Positions 6,364 through 15,308 of a stretch of 39,037 bases of DNA are shown here, piece by piece; position 1 is the first letter of the stretch, and every line of letters begins with the position of its first letter. This stretch comes from Bacteroidota bacterium (GTDB taxonomy: Bacteria > Bacteroidota > Bacteroidia > Chitinophagales > Chitinophagaceae). The position numbers and the translations under genes are program-made. The DNA lies in NCBI GenBank assembly GCA_026391125.1, contig JAPLEO010000068.1, positions 1 to 39,037 on the forward strand. The letters run 5' to 3'. The notes beneath the pieces are model-generated. The model saw only the letters and a program-made list of their open reading frames with translations, did no database searches and was not told the origin of the DNA.

Positions 6364-8478
6364 TTAAAATTTTGGAACCACTCCCATATTAAATAAGATA
6401 AAGGAATAGATATCCGCCATCGTTTCTATATTCTTTGCGGTATTACTTGCTCCATGACCTGAATTGGTGTCGATTCTGATTAATGTTGGGTTTTTACTCG
6501 CATTTTTCTCTTGTAAAGTTGCTGCATATTTGAAGCTATGTGCTGGAACTACACGATCATCATGATCTGCTGTTGTTATTAAAGTAGCTGGGTATTGTAC
6601 GCCTTCTTTGATATTATGTAAAGGAGAGTACTTGTATTGTGCTTCAAATTCAGCCTTATTATCGCTACTTCCATAGTCTGCGATCCAATTCCATCCGATT
6701 GTAAACTTCTGGAAGCGAAGCATATCCATTACACCAACCTGTGCAATACATACTTTAATAAGATCGGGTCTTTGATTCATAACTGCACCCACCAATAATC
6801 CTCCATTACTTCCTCCACGGATAGCTAAATAGTTTTTTGATGTGTACTTATTACTATTTAAGTATTCTCCTGCAGCGATGAAGTCGTCAAATACATTTTG
6901 TTTCTTCAACTTCATTCCAGCTTCGTGCCATTTTTCACCATACTCTGCGCCACCACGAATATTTGCTAATGCGTATACACCACCTTGATCTAACCATGGA
7001 ATTAATGCTGCACTGAATGCTGGTGTAGAGCTGATATTGAATCCACCATAGCCGTATAATATGGTTGGATTTTTTCCGTCTTTTTTCAATCCCTTTTTGT
7101 AAACAATGAACATTGGGATCTTGGTCTTATCCTTACTCTGATAAAAAATTTGTTCAACAGCATATGCTGCTGGATCAAATGCTAGAACTGGTTTTTGAAA
7201 AACGCTGCTAGTACCTGTAGTAATATCATATTTGAAAATGGTGGAAGGATAATTAAAAGTGGAGAAAGTATAGAAAGTAAACTTATCTGTCTTCTCTCCT
7301 CCAAATCCGCCAGCATTTCCCAATGAAGGTAATTTTACATCGCTTAGAAATTTACCATCAAAATCATAGCAATTGATTCTGCTGGTAACATCTTTTAAAT
7401 AATTCGCGAATAACTTTCCACCCACACTTGAAACGCCAGTTAATGGTTCAGGCTTTTCTGGCAAAATTGTTTTCCAATTTGCTTTTTCAGGATGCAGTGT
7501 AGACACTTTCACGAGTTTGCCATTCTGGGCAGCATCGTTTGTTTCAATATATAGATCGGATCCTATATTTTCAATGACACTATAATTGAAATTACTTGGC
7601 TCTGCGATGATGGGTTTAAAAGATTTGTCGCTAGAAAGGTTATCACTAAACCATAAGGCATTACCATCAAGTCCCTTACCTCTATCTGAAATTACTAAAT
7701 AAGAAAATCGTTCATCATCACTGGTAGATAGTGTATGAAAGCGTTGTGGGTTTTTAGGATCTTCGTAGACCAATTTATCAGAAGATTGTTTAGTGCCTAC
7801 TGTATGGTACCAAACCTGATGGTTTTCATTCTTTGTAGAAAGCTCTTTGCCTTTTGCGGTTGCAGGATAACGACTATAAAAGAAACCATTTCCCTGCCAA
7901 GCGATACCTGAAACTTTAACCCAGCTGATAGTGTCTGCAAGGTCATTGCCATTAAGCATATCACGTACATAATATTCCTGCCAATCACTACCGCCTTTTG
8001 AAATTCCCCATGCAGCATAACGCCCTTGTTTGTCTAACACAAAACCAATTAATCGTGTAGTGCCCTCTTTGGTTAATTTATTAGGATCTAATACTAATTC
8101 GGGTTTACCATCTAATCCCTTTTGACGGTATAAGACAGACTGGTTCTGTAGACCATCGTTTTTGTAAAAATAAAACCAATCACCCTTTTTCTGTGGACTT
8201 GAGAACTTAGCATAATTGCTTAGCTCCTCGATTCTTTTTTTGAATCCATCACGATAAGGAATCTTTGCTAAATAGTCGAAGGTTACAGCATTTTGTGCTA
8301 CTACCCATGCCTTTGTATCAGCACTATTATCATCTTCTAACCACCTGTAGGGGTCAGCAACTTTGGTACCATGGTAATCGTCTACCTGGTCCACTTTTTT
8401 AGAAACTGGATATTTTAATTGGGCTTCTGTCATTGTCATCGAAAGCAATAAAATGGAGAAAAGGATTGTTTTTTTCAT
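6364..8478 (-). CDS. prolyl oligopeptidase family serine peptidase (S9A), exported
   Basis: 704 residues with a signal peptide (MKKT, hydrophobic core, TEAQ), followed by the usual N-terminal PYRWLEDD motif, a seven-bladed propeller (about 80-420) and a C-terminal alpha/beta hydrolase. The catalytic triad is visible: Ser557 in RGGSNGG, Asp640 in DHDDRV (with substrate-binding Arg642), and His675 in SGHGAS. The length is normal for prolyl endopeptidase. It cleaves short proline-containing peptides after Pro, here probably in the periplasm. It is transcribed from the short space downstream of the nuo operon terminator and seems to share a transcript with the following small membrane protein. 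Confidence 0.95.
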   Translation of the reverse strand: MKKTILFSILLLSMTMTEAQLKYPVSKKVDQVDDYHGTKVADPYRWLEDDNSADTKAWVVAQNAVTFDYLAKIPYRDGFKKRIEELSNYAKFSSPQKKGDWFYFYKNDGLQNQSVLYRQKGLDGKPELVLDPNKLTKEGTTRLIGFVLDKQGRYAAWGISKGGSDWQEYYVRDMLNGNDLADTISWVKVSGIAWQGNGFFYSRYPATAKGKELSTKNENHQVWYHTVGTKQSSDKLVYEDPKNPQRFHTLSTSDDERFSYLVISDRGKGLDGNALWFSDNLSSDKSFKPIIAEPSNFNYSVIENIGSDLYIETNDAAQNGKLVKVSTLHPEKANWKTILPEKPEPLTGVSSVGGKLFANYLKDVTSRINCYDFDGKFLSDVKLPSLGNAGGFGGEKTDKFTFYTFSTFNYPSTIFKYDITTGTSSVFQKPVLAFDPAAYAVEQIFYQSKDKTKIPMFIVYKKGLKKDGKNPTILYGYGGFNISSTPAFSAALIPWLDQGGVYALANIRGGAEYGEKWHEAGMKLKKQNVFDDFIAAGEYLNSNKYTSKNYLAIRGGSNGGLLVGAVMNQRPDLIKVCIAQVGVMDMLRFQKFTIGWNWIADYGSSDNKAEFEAQYKYSPLHNIKEGVQYPATLITTADHDDRVVPAHSFKYAATLQEKNASKNPTLIRIDTNSGHGASNTAKNIETMADIYSFILFNMGVVPKF

Positions 8479-8512
8479 GTTGCAGATTTACATTACTCAA
8501 ATTAAATAAATA

Positions 8513-8564
8513 ATCCCAACCAATTTTTCCAATTTGATGAACGCTTTGGAAATTTGGTTGGGAT
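8513..8564 (-). terminator. terminator of the nuo operon
   Basis: Read on the minus strand, ATCCCAACCAA pairs perfectly with TTGGTTGGGAT (8554-8564 with 8513-8523; 11 bp), and the stem extends inward after a small asymmetric bulge through TTTCCAA/TTGGAAA. A T-rich tail (TATTTATTTAATTT) follows. It lies 26 bases after the last gene of the operon and just before the prolyl oligopeptidase gene. Confidence 0.75.
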
Positions 8565-8589
8565 GCAATAATTATAGCAATAATGGTAC

Positions 8590-8970
8590 TTATCTTTCGT
8601 AGTATGGAATCTCATCGTGAGAAACCGCTTCTTCCTGATGCCAATAAGCCGGGGTAACTACGTGCCCGTCTGGGGTTCTAAGCAGTCGTCCGTAAACCGC
8701 ATTTATTGTATTAAATAACATATTGGTGACACCCATTGTATACGTTTCAGGGATTTCAACTGCTGGTGTTGGGGCAGATTCTCCTTCAACTACCGGAGTT
8801 GCTGCTGCAGCTACCTTTGGAGGGGGAGATGTCACTACTACCACTTTCAAAGTATTGTATTCTAATATAGGCTTCAAAAAAGCGACTCTTTCTGCTGTTA
8901 GATTTTTTTCTACAATTATACATCTAACACCATCCAGCTCTTCTAATAAATGATTTGAATTAATTGCCAT
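8590..8970 (-). CDS. hypothetical protein at the end of the nuo operon
   Basis: 126 residues; no family recognised. The N-terminal half (about 1-50) could be a small alpha/beta domain (VRCIIVEKNLTAERVAFLKP, then a LKVVVVTSP strand). A Pro/Ala-rich linker follows (about 50-75), then a C-terminal segment rich in Tyr and His (VYGRLLRTPDGHVVTPAYWH). There is no signal peptide and no membrane segment. It begins 20 bases after nuoN and ends 26 bases before the operon terminator, so it is expressed with complex I. It may be a lineage-specific accessory protein of the complex, or simply a passenger. Confidence 0.6.
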   Translation of the reverse strand: MAINSNHLLEELDGVRCIIVEKNLTAERVAFLKPILEYNTLKVVVVTSPPPKVAAAATPVVEGESAPTPAVEIPETYTMGVTNMLFNTINAVYGRLLRTPDGHVVTPAYWHQEEAVSHDEIPYYER

Positions 8971-8990
8971 TTTAATGGTTATTAAATGAG

Positions 8991-10400
8991 TTAAAAATTA
9001 CAAAGATTATAAATGGCATCATAGATCCAACTAAGGAAACCAGTGCTGATGATACCGATTAAACAAATTACCATTGCTAATCTCGGTAAAGCTGGAACAA
9101 TGATTTTTTGAATAGGGTTTTCATTTTGATCCATGAATATCGCTTTCACAACTCTCAAATAATAATAGAAAGATATGGTCATATTCAAAGCTGCAAAAAT
9201 GATCCAAACATAATTTCCTCTTTCCGCACCAGACATGATCAAGAAAAACTTACCAAAGAATCCCGCTGTAGGTGGTACCCCTGCTAAAGAAAATAAGGCA
9301 ATTGCTAAAACCCATGATAAGAAAGGATTGGTTTTATAAAACCCTTTGAAATCATCTATATTCTCTTTGCCAGTTGTTGCAGAAACCAAGGCTACAACAC
9401 CGAATGCAGCTAGATTAGAAAATAAATAGATCAATAAGAAATATACAACTGAAGTCATTCCCATTTTTGAAACTCCAGATAAACCCAATAAAACAAATCC
9501 TACCTGCGCAATGGAAGAGAATGCAAGGAAGCGTTTCATATTATTTTGTCGGATCGCAAAAAGGTTTCCAATTAAAATAGTTAGTACACTCAAAATAAAG
9601 ATCATGAAATACCACTGTGGCTCTAAGTTTCTAAATACAGTGAACATTACTGTCATGAAAACGAACAGTATGGCAGATTTAGAAATTACAGATAGATAGG
9701 CAGTAACAGCAACAGGAGCGCCTTCATACACATCAGCAGTCCATAAATGGAAAGGAACAACAGACATTTTAAAACTAAACCCACCTAGAATTAAAATGAA
9801 TACAAATATTTCCATTGGGCCACCATGAATCAATGGTGCGATCTCTGAGAAGAATAAGGTACCTGTTACGCCATATAATAATGAAATACCAAATAGCATT
9901 AATGCGGAAGAGAATGCCGATGAAATGATCATTTTAAATGCTGCTTCAGAAGATTTTCTTTTTTCAAGATCAAAATTTGCAAGTGCAGCTAAAGGAATAG
10001 TCGATAATTCAAGCCCTAAATAGAAGATCAATAAATTACCACTTGAGATCATGAAGAACATTCCTAATAAAGTAGACAAGATCAAAATGTAAAACTCCAA
10101 CAGGTGCTTATGTTCTTTTAACCAAGGATAAGCAATTAGTGAAACCAAGTACATACCTAGGTTCAAAATGTTCTTTTGCAAGAATATAAGATCATTCGAA
10201 AGGAACATTCCATTAAATAGGCTCCCAGGAAGATTATTAAAAAATCCTGCGATCAAATTCACTAATAATAAAACATTGATGGTATACAGAAGTGTTTCAT
10301 TTTTCCATTCTTTTGATCCCACTTTAATAAAAAGTAAGATAAAAATAATGGCGATGATCAACCACTCCGATTTTAGTACTTGTAAGTATTCGTTCAACAT
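8991..10400 (-). CDS. nuoN: NADH-quinone oxidoreductase subunit N
   Basis: 469 residues, about 14 membrane helices, antiporter-like (Mrp-type) subunit of the complex I membrane arm, which helps to pump protons. Visible family features are the YLGLELSTIPLAAL helix with the key Glu, the FHLWTADVYEGAPVAVTAYL segment with the broken-helix Lys/His region, and SLAGVPPTAGFFGKF. The position after nuoM, 32 bases away, and the length fit. It is the last recognised nuo gene; a hypothetical gene follows. Confidence 0.96.
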   Translation of the reverse strand: MLNEYLQVLKSEWLIIAIIFILLFIKVGSKEWKNETLLYTINVLLLVNLIAGFFNNLPGSLFNGMFLSNDLIFLQKNILNLGMYLVSLIAYPWLKEHKHLLEFYILILSTLLGMFFMISSGNLLIFYLGLELSTIPLAALANFDLEKRKSSEAAFKMIISSAFSSALMLFGISLLYGVTGTLFFSEIAPLIHGGPMEIFVFILILGGFSFKMSVVPFHLWTADVYEGAPVAVTAYLSVISKSAILFVFMTVMFTVFRNLEPQWYFMIFILSVLTILIGNLFAIRQNNMKRFLAFSSIAQVGFVLLGLSGVSKMGMTSVVYFLLIYLFSNLAAFGVVALVSATTGKENIDDFKGFYKTNPFLSWVLAIALFSLAGVPPTAGFFGKFFLIMSGAERGNYVWIIFAALNMTISFYYYLRVVKAIFMDQNENPIQKIIVPALPRLAMVICLIGIISTGFLSWIYDAIYNLCNF

Positions 10401-10432
10401 AATGTAAGTTTCAAATTTTCAGTTCGCTATTA

Positions 10433-11935
10433 TTAATGACTAATCGCTGCACCGAGTTTATTGATAATAATTTCTGTTCCTGGTTGTATAAGGTCGATCA
10501 GTAAAAAAGGCGCCATCCCTACAATTAAAATTCCGCTAATCAATACAACAGCAGCGAATTTTTCATTCCAACTGGCATCAGTTAATTGCTCATAATGTGA
10601 ATTGGTAATTGGCCCCATAATAGTTTTGCCAGCAGCCCTTAAAATATAAACCGCTGTAACAACAATAGATGCACAAGCAAGGATTGTTGCTAATCTGGAC
10701 AAATTATCTGGATTTTGCCAGGACCCCATAAAAATGGTCATTTCAGAAACGAAACCACTAAAACCAGGTAATCCTAATGAACTCAAACCAGCGATTACAA
10801 AAACTGTTGAAATGAATGGCATTATCTTTAATAGTCCGCCTAATTGAGCAACCATACGAGTATGTGTTCTACTATAGATCATTCCAATTGCAGCGAAGAA
10901 AAGGGCTGTCATCAATCCGTGTGAAACCATTTGCATAACAGCACCTGTAATAGAAGTTTTTGTGAGCATTCCAATACCTAATAAAACAAATCCACAGTGA
11001 CTTACAGAAGAGTAAGCATTGATGTATTTCAAATCGGTCTGCATCATGGTAGCAAAAGCACCATAAATAATTGCAATCGTTGCTAATAAAATGATCAACC
11101 AAGAATATTCATGAGCAGCATCGGGCATTAAGAAAGTTGCTACTCTTAAACAACCGTAACCACCAAGCTTCATAGAAATGCCAGCTAAGAACATGGATGC
11201 TGCAGTAGGTGCAGAAGCGTGTCCGTCTGGTACCCAAGTATGAAAAGGAAAGATGGCCGTGAAAATTCCAAATCCAATAAAAGCAAACGGGAAAAATAAT
11301 TTTTGTGTAGCAATCGGGATATTCATTTTTGAGAGCAGCAACAAATCAAATGTATGAGCACCTGTTGAAGTATGTGAACTAAAATACATTCCAAAAATAC
11401 CAACCATTATTAGTGCTGATCCTCCCATTAACATCAACGCTAGTTTCATGGCACTGTATTCTTTCTTTCCACTTCCCCAAATACCAATTAATAAAAATTT
11501 AGGAATTACTGCTACTTCTAAGAAGAAGAACATCGTGAAAATGTCTAAAGAAATAAAGAATCCGTATGCACCAAAACTAAGTAAGATCAACAAAAAGAAA
11601 AACTCTTTGGAAAGGGTTTCCATGCTCCAAGAAACCAAAATACCTGCTACCACAATAAAGCTAGTAAGCAAAATCATTGCAATTGAAATGCCATCCACAC
11701 CAATATGGTATTGGAGGTGCAAAGGAGCAAACCAATCCTGAACATATTCAAAAAGCATTTGAGCTGGATTACCAGCAGCACGCTCAGCATTATATGCCAG
11801 TAATAATTTCACAGCTAGTCCTAACTGAAGCAATGAGCCAGCTAGTGCAATACTGCGAATCTGTTTCAAATTCTGCGCAAATAGAATGGCTAGTGCAGTG
11901 AACAGAGGAAATAATAAGAATAAAGTCAAGTTCAT
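10433..11935 (-). CDS. nuoM: NADH-quinone oxidoreductase subunit M
   Basis: 500 residues, about 14 membrane helices, one of the three antiporter-like proton-pumping subunits. Typical segments are FFLEVAVIPKFLLIG with the conserved Glu, FHTWVPDGHASAPTAASMFLAG, and GLPGFSGFVSEM near the C-terminal third. The N-terminus LTLFLLFPLFTALAILF is a normal first helix. It lies 10 bases after nuoL and in the same transcript. Confidence 0.97.
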   Translation of the reverse strand: MNLTLFLLFPLFTALAILFAQNLKQIRSIALAGSLLQLGLAVKLLLAYNAERAAGNPAQMLFEYVQDWFAPLHLQYHIGVDGISIAMILLTSFIVVAGILVSWSMETLSKEFFFLLILLSFGAYGFFISLDIFTMFFFLEVAVIPKFLLIGIWGSGKKEYSAMKLALMLMGGSALIMVGIFGMYFSSHTSTGAHTFDLLLLSKMNIPIATQKLFFPFAFIGFGIFTAIFPFHTWVPDGHASAPTAASMFLAGISMKLGGYGCLRVATFLMPDAAHEYSWLIILLATIAIIYGAFATMMQTDLKYINAYSSVSHCGFVLLGIGMLTKTSITGAVMQMVSHGLMTALFFAAIGMIYSRTHTRMVAQLGGLLKIMPFISTVFVIAGLSSLGLPGFSGFVSEMTIFMGSWQNPDNLSRLATILACASIVVTAVYILRAAGKTIMGPITNSHYEQLTDASWNEKFAAVVLISGILIVGMAPFLLIDLIQPGTEIIINKLGAAISH

Positions 11936-11945
11936 GTGTTATAAT

Positions 11946-13883
11946 TTATTTCCACAGATAAATGAATGCAATAATTAATCCAGCGATACCACCAAAGAAG
12001 TACAGTGCATAGTCCTGCACTTTGCCAGACTGATAACCTTTGATTAGTTCTGATAAGCTAGCGGTTAGTTTTGCCAGCAAATTCATAAAACCATCAACAA
12101 TATTTGTATCAAACCAAGCGGCTGGTCGGCCTATTAGGTTGAACAACACTTTTTTAGTGACAAACAAATACACTTCATCAATATAAAACTTACGAGAAGC
12201 TGCTTTGTATAAACCACCCATTTGTATAGCAATTCTTTCAGGGAGTTCATTAGACGTTTTAAATAACCTTGTAGCTAATAGAATACCTGCTACCGCTAAG
12301 GTTACAGGCAAAATAGAGAAAGTGATTGGAATACTTGAATGAATGGCAGTACCATCAGCAGTAATCCAACTAGCAATCGGAACAAAACCAGCTACTACTG
12401 CAAGTATTGCTAACAAGATCAATGGAATTTTCATTGACAGTGTGCCTTCACCATGATGTCCATGATGATGTGCATCAGCAGGTTTACTCCAGAAAATGGA
12501 ATAGTATAATCTAAACATGTAGAATGCTGTCAAACCAGATGTTAATAGCGCAACAGCATAAATCAATTTGTTTGATTCGAAAGAAGCCATTAATATTTCC
12601 TCTTTACTAAAGAAACCTGAAAATGGAGGAATACCAGCAATGGCTAAACAAGCAATTAAAAAACTAATATGTGTGATCGGCATTAATTTTCTTAATCCAC
12701 CCATGTCTTTCATTTCATTACTGTGTACCATATGAATAACAGCACCTGCACCTAAGAACAATAATGATTTAAAGAAAGCGTGTGTAAATAAGTGGAACAT
12801 AGATCCCATATAACCCAAACCGTCTTCTCCATTATATTTTGAAACGCCTAACGCAAACATCATATAACCAATTTGCGACATGGTAGAATATGCTAAAACC
12901 CTTTTGATATCTGTTTGAGTACATGCAATAACTGCGGCAAAAAAAGCAGAGAATGCGCCAGTATACATCACCACATTTAATGCAGCTGGATCTGATAATG
13001 CGAAAACAGGGAATAACCTTGCCACCAAGAATACACCCGCTACCACCATTGTTGCAGCGTGGATCAAAGCAGATACAGGTGTAGGTCCTTCCATTGCATC
13101 TGGTAACCATATATGTAATGGGAACATTGCAGATTTACCTGCACCACCCATAAATACTAATAGTAATCCCCATGTAAGCGCTGATACGCCCAAGAATGAT
13201 GCAGCATTGATAGCTGTTAAATAAGGCGATCCAGAAGTAGTTAATCTTTCTATTAAAACTCCAAAATCAAGTGTATGTGAATAGAATGATAATACTAGTA
13301 TTCCAATTAAAAAACCAAGGTCTGCAAAACGGGTAACGATAAATGCTTTCTTAGAAGCTGCAACGGCGCTTGGTTTTTCAAAATAAAATCCAATCAACAA
13401 GAAAGATGAAACACCTACTAATTCCCAGAACAAATAAATCTGGAAGATATTAGAAGATAAAACCAATCCTAACATAGAGAAAGTGAACAGTCCAAGAAAA
13501 GCATAATAGGTAGCAAATCTGGTTTCACCCTTCATATAACCCAAACTAAATAAATGTACCATCAACGATACAAAGCTTACCACCACCAACATCATCACTG
13601 TAATGGGGTCTATTAGAAGTCCAAGATCAATTGAAACACCCGGACTAAATTGAAGCCATGTAAATTTGACTACTTCTATTTTTTGGAACACACCATTCAC
13701 TTTACCACTAACAAAAAGGTATTCGTAAGCAGTACTTAGAGATAATAGGGTAGAAGTTAATAAGCCCAAGGTTCCGATGATGCCAGCTGAATTGCTGAAA
13801 TATTTTCTTCCAAACAAACCTAGTATCAAAAAGCAGGCTAGAGGAATTAGAGGAATTAACGCTATATAAATTGGATGACTCAT
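11946..13883 (-). CDS. nuoL: NADH-quinone oxidoreductase subunit L
   Basis: 645 residues: the antiporter-like core plus the C-terminal extension that carries the long lateral helix in complex I. Recognisable parts are LFWELVGVSSFLLIGFY (key Glu), HIWLPDAMEGPTPVSALIHA, and GIPPFSGFFSKEEIL. A His-rich loop, HHHGHH at residues 472-477, lies between two membrane segments, just after the segment YSIFWSKPADA. This may be a metal-binding patch or only a flexible loop. It precedes nuoM by 10 bases. Confidence 0.97.
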   Translation of the reverse strand: MSHPIYIALIPLIPLACFLILGLFGRKYFSNSAGIIGTLGLLTSTLLSLSTAYEYLFVSGKVNGVFQKIEVVKFTWLQFSPGVSIDLGLLIDPITVMMLVVVSFVSLMVHLFSLGYMKGETRFATYYAFLGLFTFSMLGLVLSSNIFQIYLFWELVGVSSFLLIGFYFEKPSAVAASKKAFIVTRFADLGFLIGILVLSFYSHTLDFGVLIERLTTSGSPYLTAINAASFLGVSALTWGLLLVFMGGAGKSAMFPLHIWLPDAMEGPTPVSALIHAATMVVAGVFLVARLFPVFALSDPAALNVVMYTGAFSAFFAAVIACTQTDIKRVLAYSTMSQIGYMMFALGVSKYNGEDGLGYMGSMFHLFTHAFFKSLLFLGAGAVIHMVHSNEMKDMGGLRKLMPITHISFLIACLAIAGIPPFSGFFSKEEILMASFESNKLIYAVALLTSGLTAFYMFRLYYSIFWSKPADAHHHGHHGEGTLSMKIPLILLAILAVVAGFVPIASWITADGTAIHSSIPITFSILPVTLAVAGILLATRLFKTSNELPERIAIQMGGLYKAASRKFYIDEVYLFVTKKVLFNLIGRPAAWFDTNIVDGFMNLLAKLTASLSELIKGYQSGKVQDYALYFFGGIAGLIIAFIYLWK

Positions 13884-13919
13884 GTTAACAGTTATTGTTA
13901 GAGATGAATGCTTTGATTG

Positions 13920-14234
13920 TTAGTATTTCATTTCAGATGCATCTTCTACGTCGATAGAATGATGGCTTCTGTATAAATTAATAATGATTGCTATAGCTAC
14001 TGCAGCTTCAGCAGCGGCTATAGTTATTATAAAAATGCTAAAGAAAATACCATCTAATTTTTCAGGATAGAGGTATTTATTAAATGCAACAAAATTGATG
14101 TTTACGCTGTTTAACATCAGCTCAACCGACATCAGCATCGTGATCATGTTTCTTCTTGTAAATAAACCGTAAACCCCTATAAAAAATAGGCCGGTACTTA
14201 AAAAAAGAATATTAGTTAATGGAATTTCGCTCAT
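13920..14234 (-). CDS. nuoK: NADH-quinone oxidoreductase subunit K
   Basis: 104 residues with three membrane helices, homologous to MrpC. The two buried Glu residues of the proton path are present as Glu38 (MSVELMLNS) and Glu77 (AAAEAAVA). The length is normal (about 100). It lies 6 bases after nuoJ. Confidence 0.95.
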   Translation of the reverse strand: MSEIPLTNILFLSTGLFFIGVYGLFTRRNMITMLMSVELMLNSVNINFVAFNKYLYPEKLDGIFFSIFIITIAAAEAAVAIAIIINLYRSHHSIDVEDASEMKY

Positions 14235-14240
14235 GGTTGA

Positions 14241-14783
14241 TTATTGAATAGAATTTTGAAAAGTGGTGGCGTCTTTGTCTTTCGACTTCATAGCTATCAC
14301 AATACAACCGATCATGGCAGCTAATAATAACATACTGATTAATTCAAATGGCAATAGGTATCCAAAGTTTTTGGTGTCCAACATTTGCATTCCAATTTGA
14401 TTGACATTTAAATTGAATACTGTTGTAGAGGTTGGTTTGAAATTATAAAGACTGATGAGTCTTACTACAAATCCAGTTCCAAATAATACAGCCAATGCAG
14501 CAAAAATGCTACGAGTAAGAACTGGCTTTGGCATTTCTTCTCCTGATTTAATGGTAAGAAATATCGAGAAGATAATTAGTACCACAATCCCGCCTACGTA
14601 AACGATGATCTGTACAGCAGCTAGAAATTCTAACTGCATCCAGAAGTATAAAGCGGCGATGCCGATTAAAGAAAATAATAACCAGATCGAAGCCCGGAAA
14701 ATTTTCCTTGTAGTCACAGCCAAAACACCTGTAGCAAGTATAAAAGCTGCGATGATATAAAATATGATAGATGCTGCACTCAT
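14241..14783 (-). CDS. nuoJ: NADH-quinone oxidoreductase subunit J
   Basis: 180 residues, five predicted membrane helices. The family segment LEFLAAVQIIVYVGGIVVLIIF (about 51-72), which contains the pi-bulge helix involved in coupling, is clear. The C-terminus is short and hydrophilic. Typical bacterial NuoJ has 160-200 residues. It lies 29 bases after nuoI. Confidence 0.95.
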   Translation of the reverse strand: MSAASIIFYIIAAFILATGVLAVTTRKIFRASIWLLFSLIGIAALYFWMQLEFLAAVQIIVYVGGIVVLIIFSIFLTIKSGEEMPKPVLTRSIFAALAVLFGTGFVVRLISLYNFKPTSTTVFNLNVNQIGMQMLDTKNFGYLLPFELISMLLLAAMIGCIVIAMKSKDKDATTFQNSIQ

Positions 14784-14812
14784 GATTTTTCCTTTCTCTT
14801 TAATGAATGATA

Positions 14813-15289
14813 TTATTCTACACCTGCTTTTAATTTCGAATCAGGTTTGTTTAAACGTTTTGTTAGTAGTCCGCGATTAAATACACTGTGTTCAAATGTA
14901 TTCGCCATATTGATGGCTGCTGTTGGACAAGCTTCAACACATAAACCACACATCGTACACAATTCTAAATGATACACAAAAGTGTCGATCGCTTTTTTCT
15001 TTTTGCCTTCAGGGCTGATATCAAATTTGTTGATAATCTTAATGGTACCATTCGGACAAGCTAATTCGCAAGCAGAACAACCGGTACAAGCGTGTTCATT
15101 ATTCTCATCGTGTGCCATTACTACTTCACCCCTAAAACGATCTGCCATTACCAGCGTATCTCGATTGTCGGGGTACTGTTCTGTAATAATTTCTTTATGA
15201 TGCGTGAAATAATAACCTGTACGGTTCATCCCAATCAGCAATGATTTCATTGCCCCATAAACGTCTTTTAAATAATCTACTATAAACAT
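14813..15289 (-). CDS. nuoI: NADH-quinone oxidoreductase subunit I (two [4Fe-4S])
   Basis: 158 residues, ferredoxin-like subunit that carries clusters N6a and N6b and passes electrons towards subunit B and quinone. Two complete cluster motifs are present: Cys68, 71, 74, 78 and Cys111, 114, 117, 121, each followed by Pro. The N-terminal amphipathic helix (about 1-28) that lies on the membrane is also present. It lies 19 bases after nuoH. Because nuoE, F and G are missing from the operon, this subunit could be where an alternative donor such as ferredoxin enters, as in other 11-subunit complexes; that is inference. Confidence 0.96.
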   Translation of the reverse strand: MFIVDYLKDVYGAMKSLLIGMNRTGYYFTHHKEIITEQYPDNRDTLVMADRFRGEVVMAHDENNEHACTGCSACELACPNGTIKIINKFDISPEGKKKKAIDTFVYHLELCTMCGLCVEACPTAAINMANTFEHSVFNRGLLTKRLNKPDSKLKAGVE

Positions 15290-15308
15290 CTTACTGTTTT
15301 ATTTCAAA

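Noticed and set aside
8723..8953. Plus-strand open frame opposite the gene after nuoN
   Set aside because: It lies wholly within the minus-strand coding frame, and its Gly/Thr/Ala-rich product is the shadow of the Pro/Ala linker.
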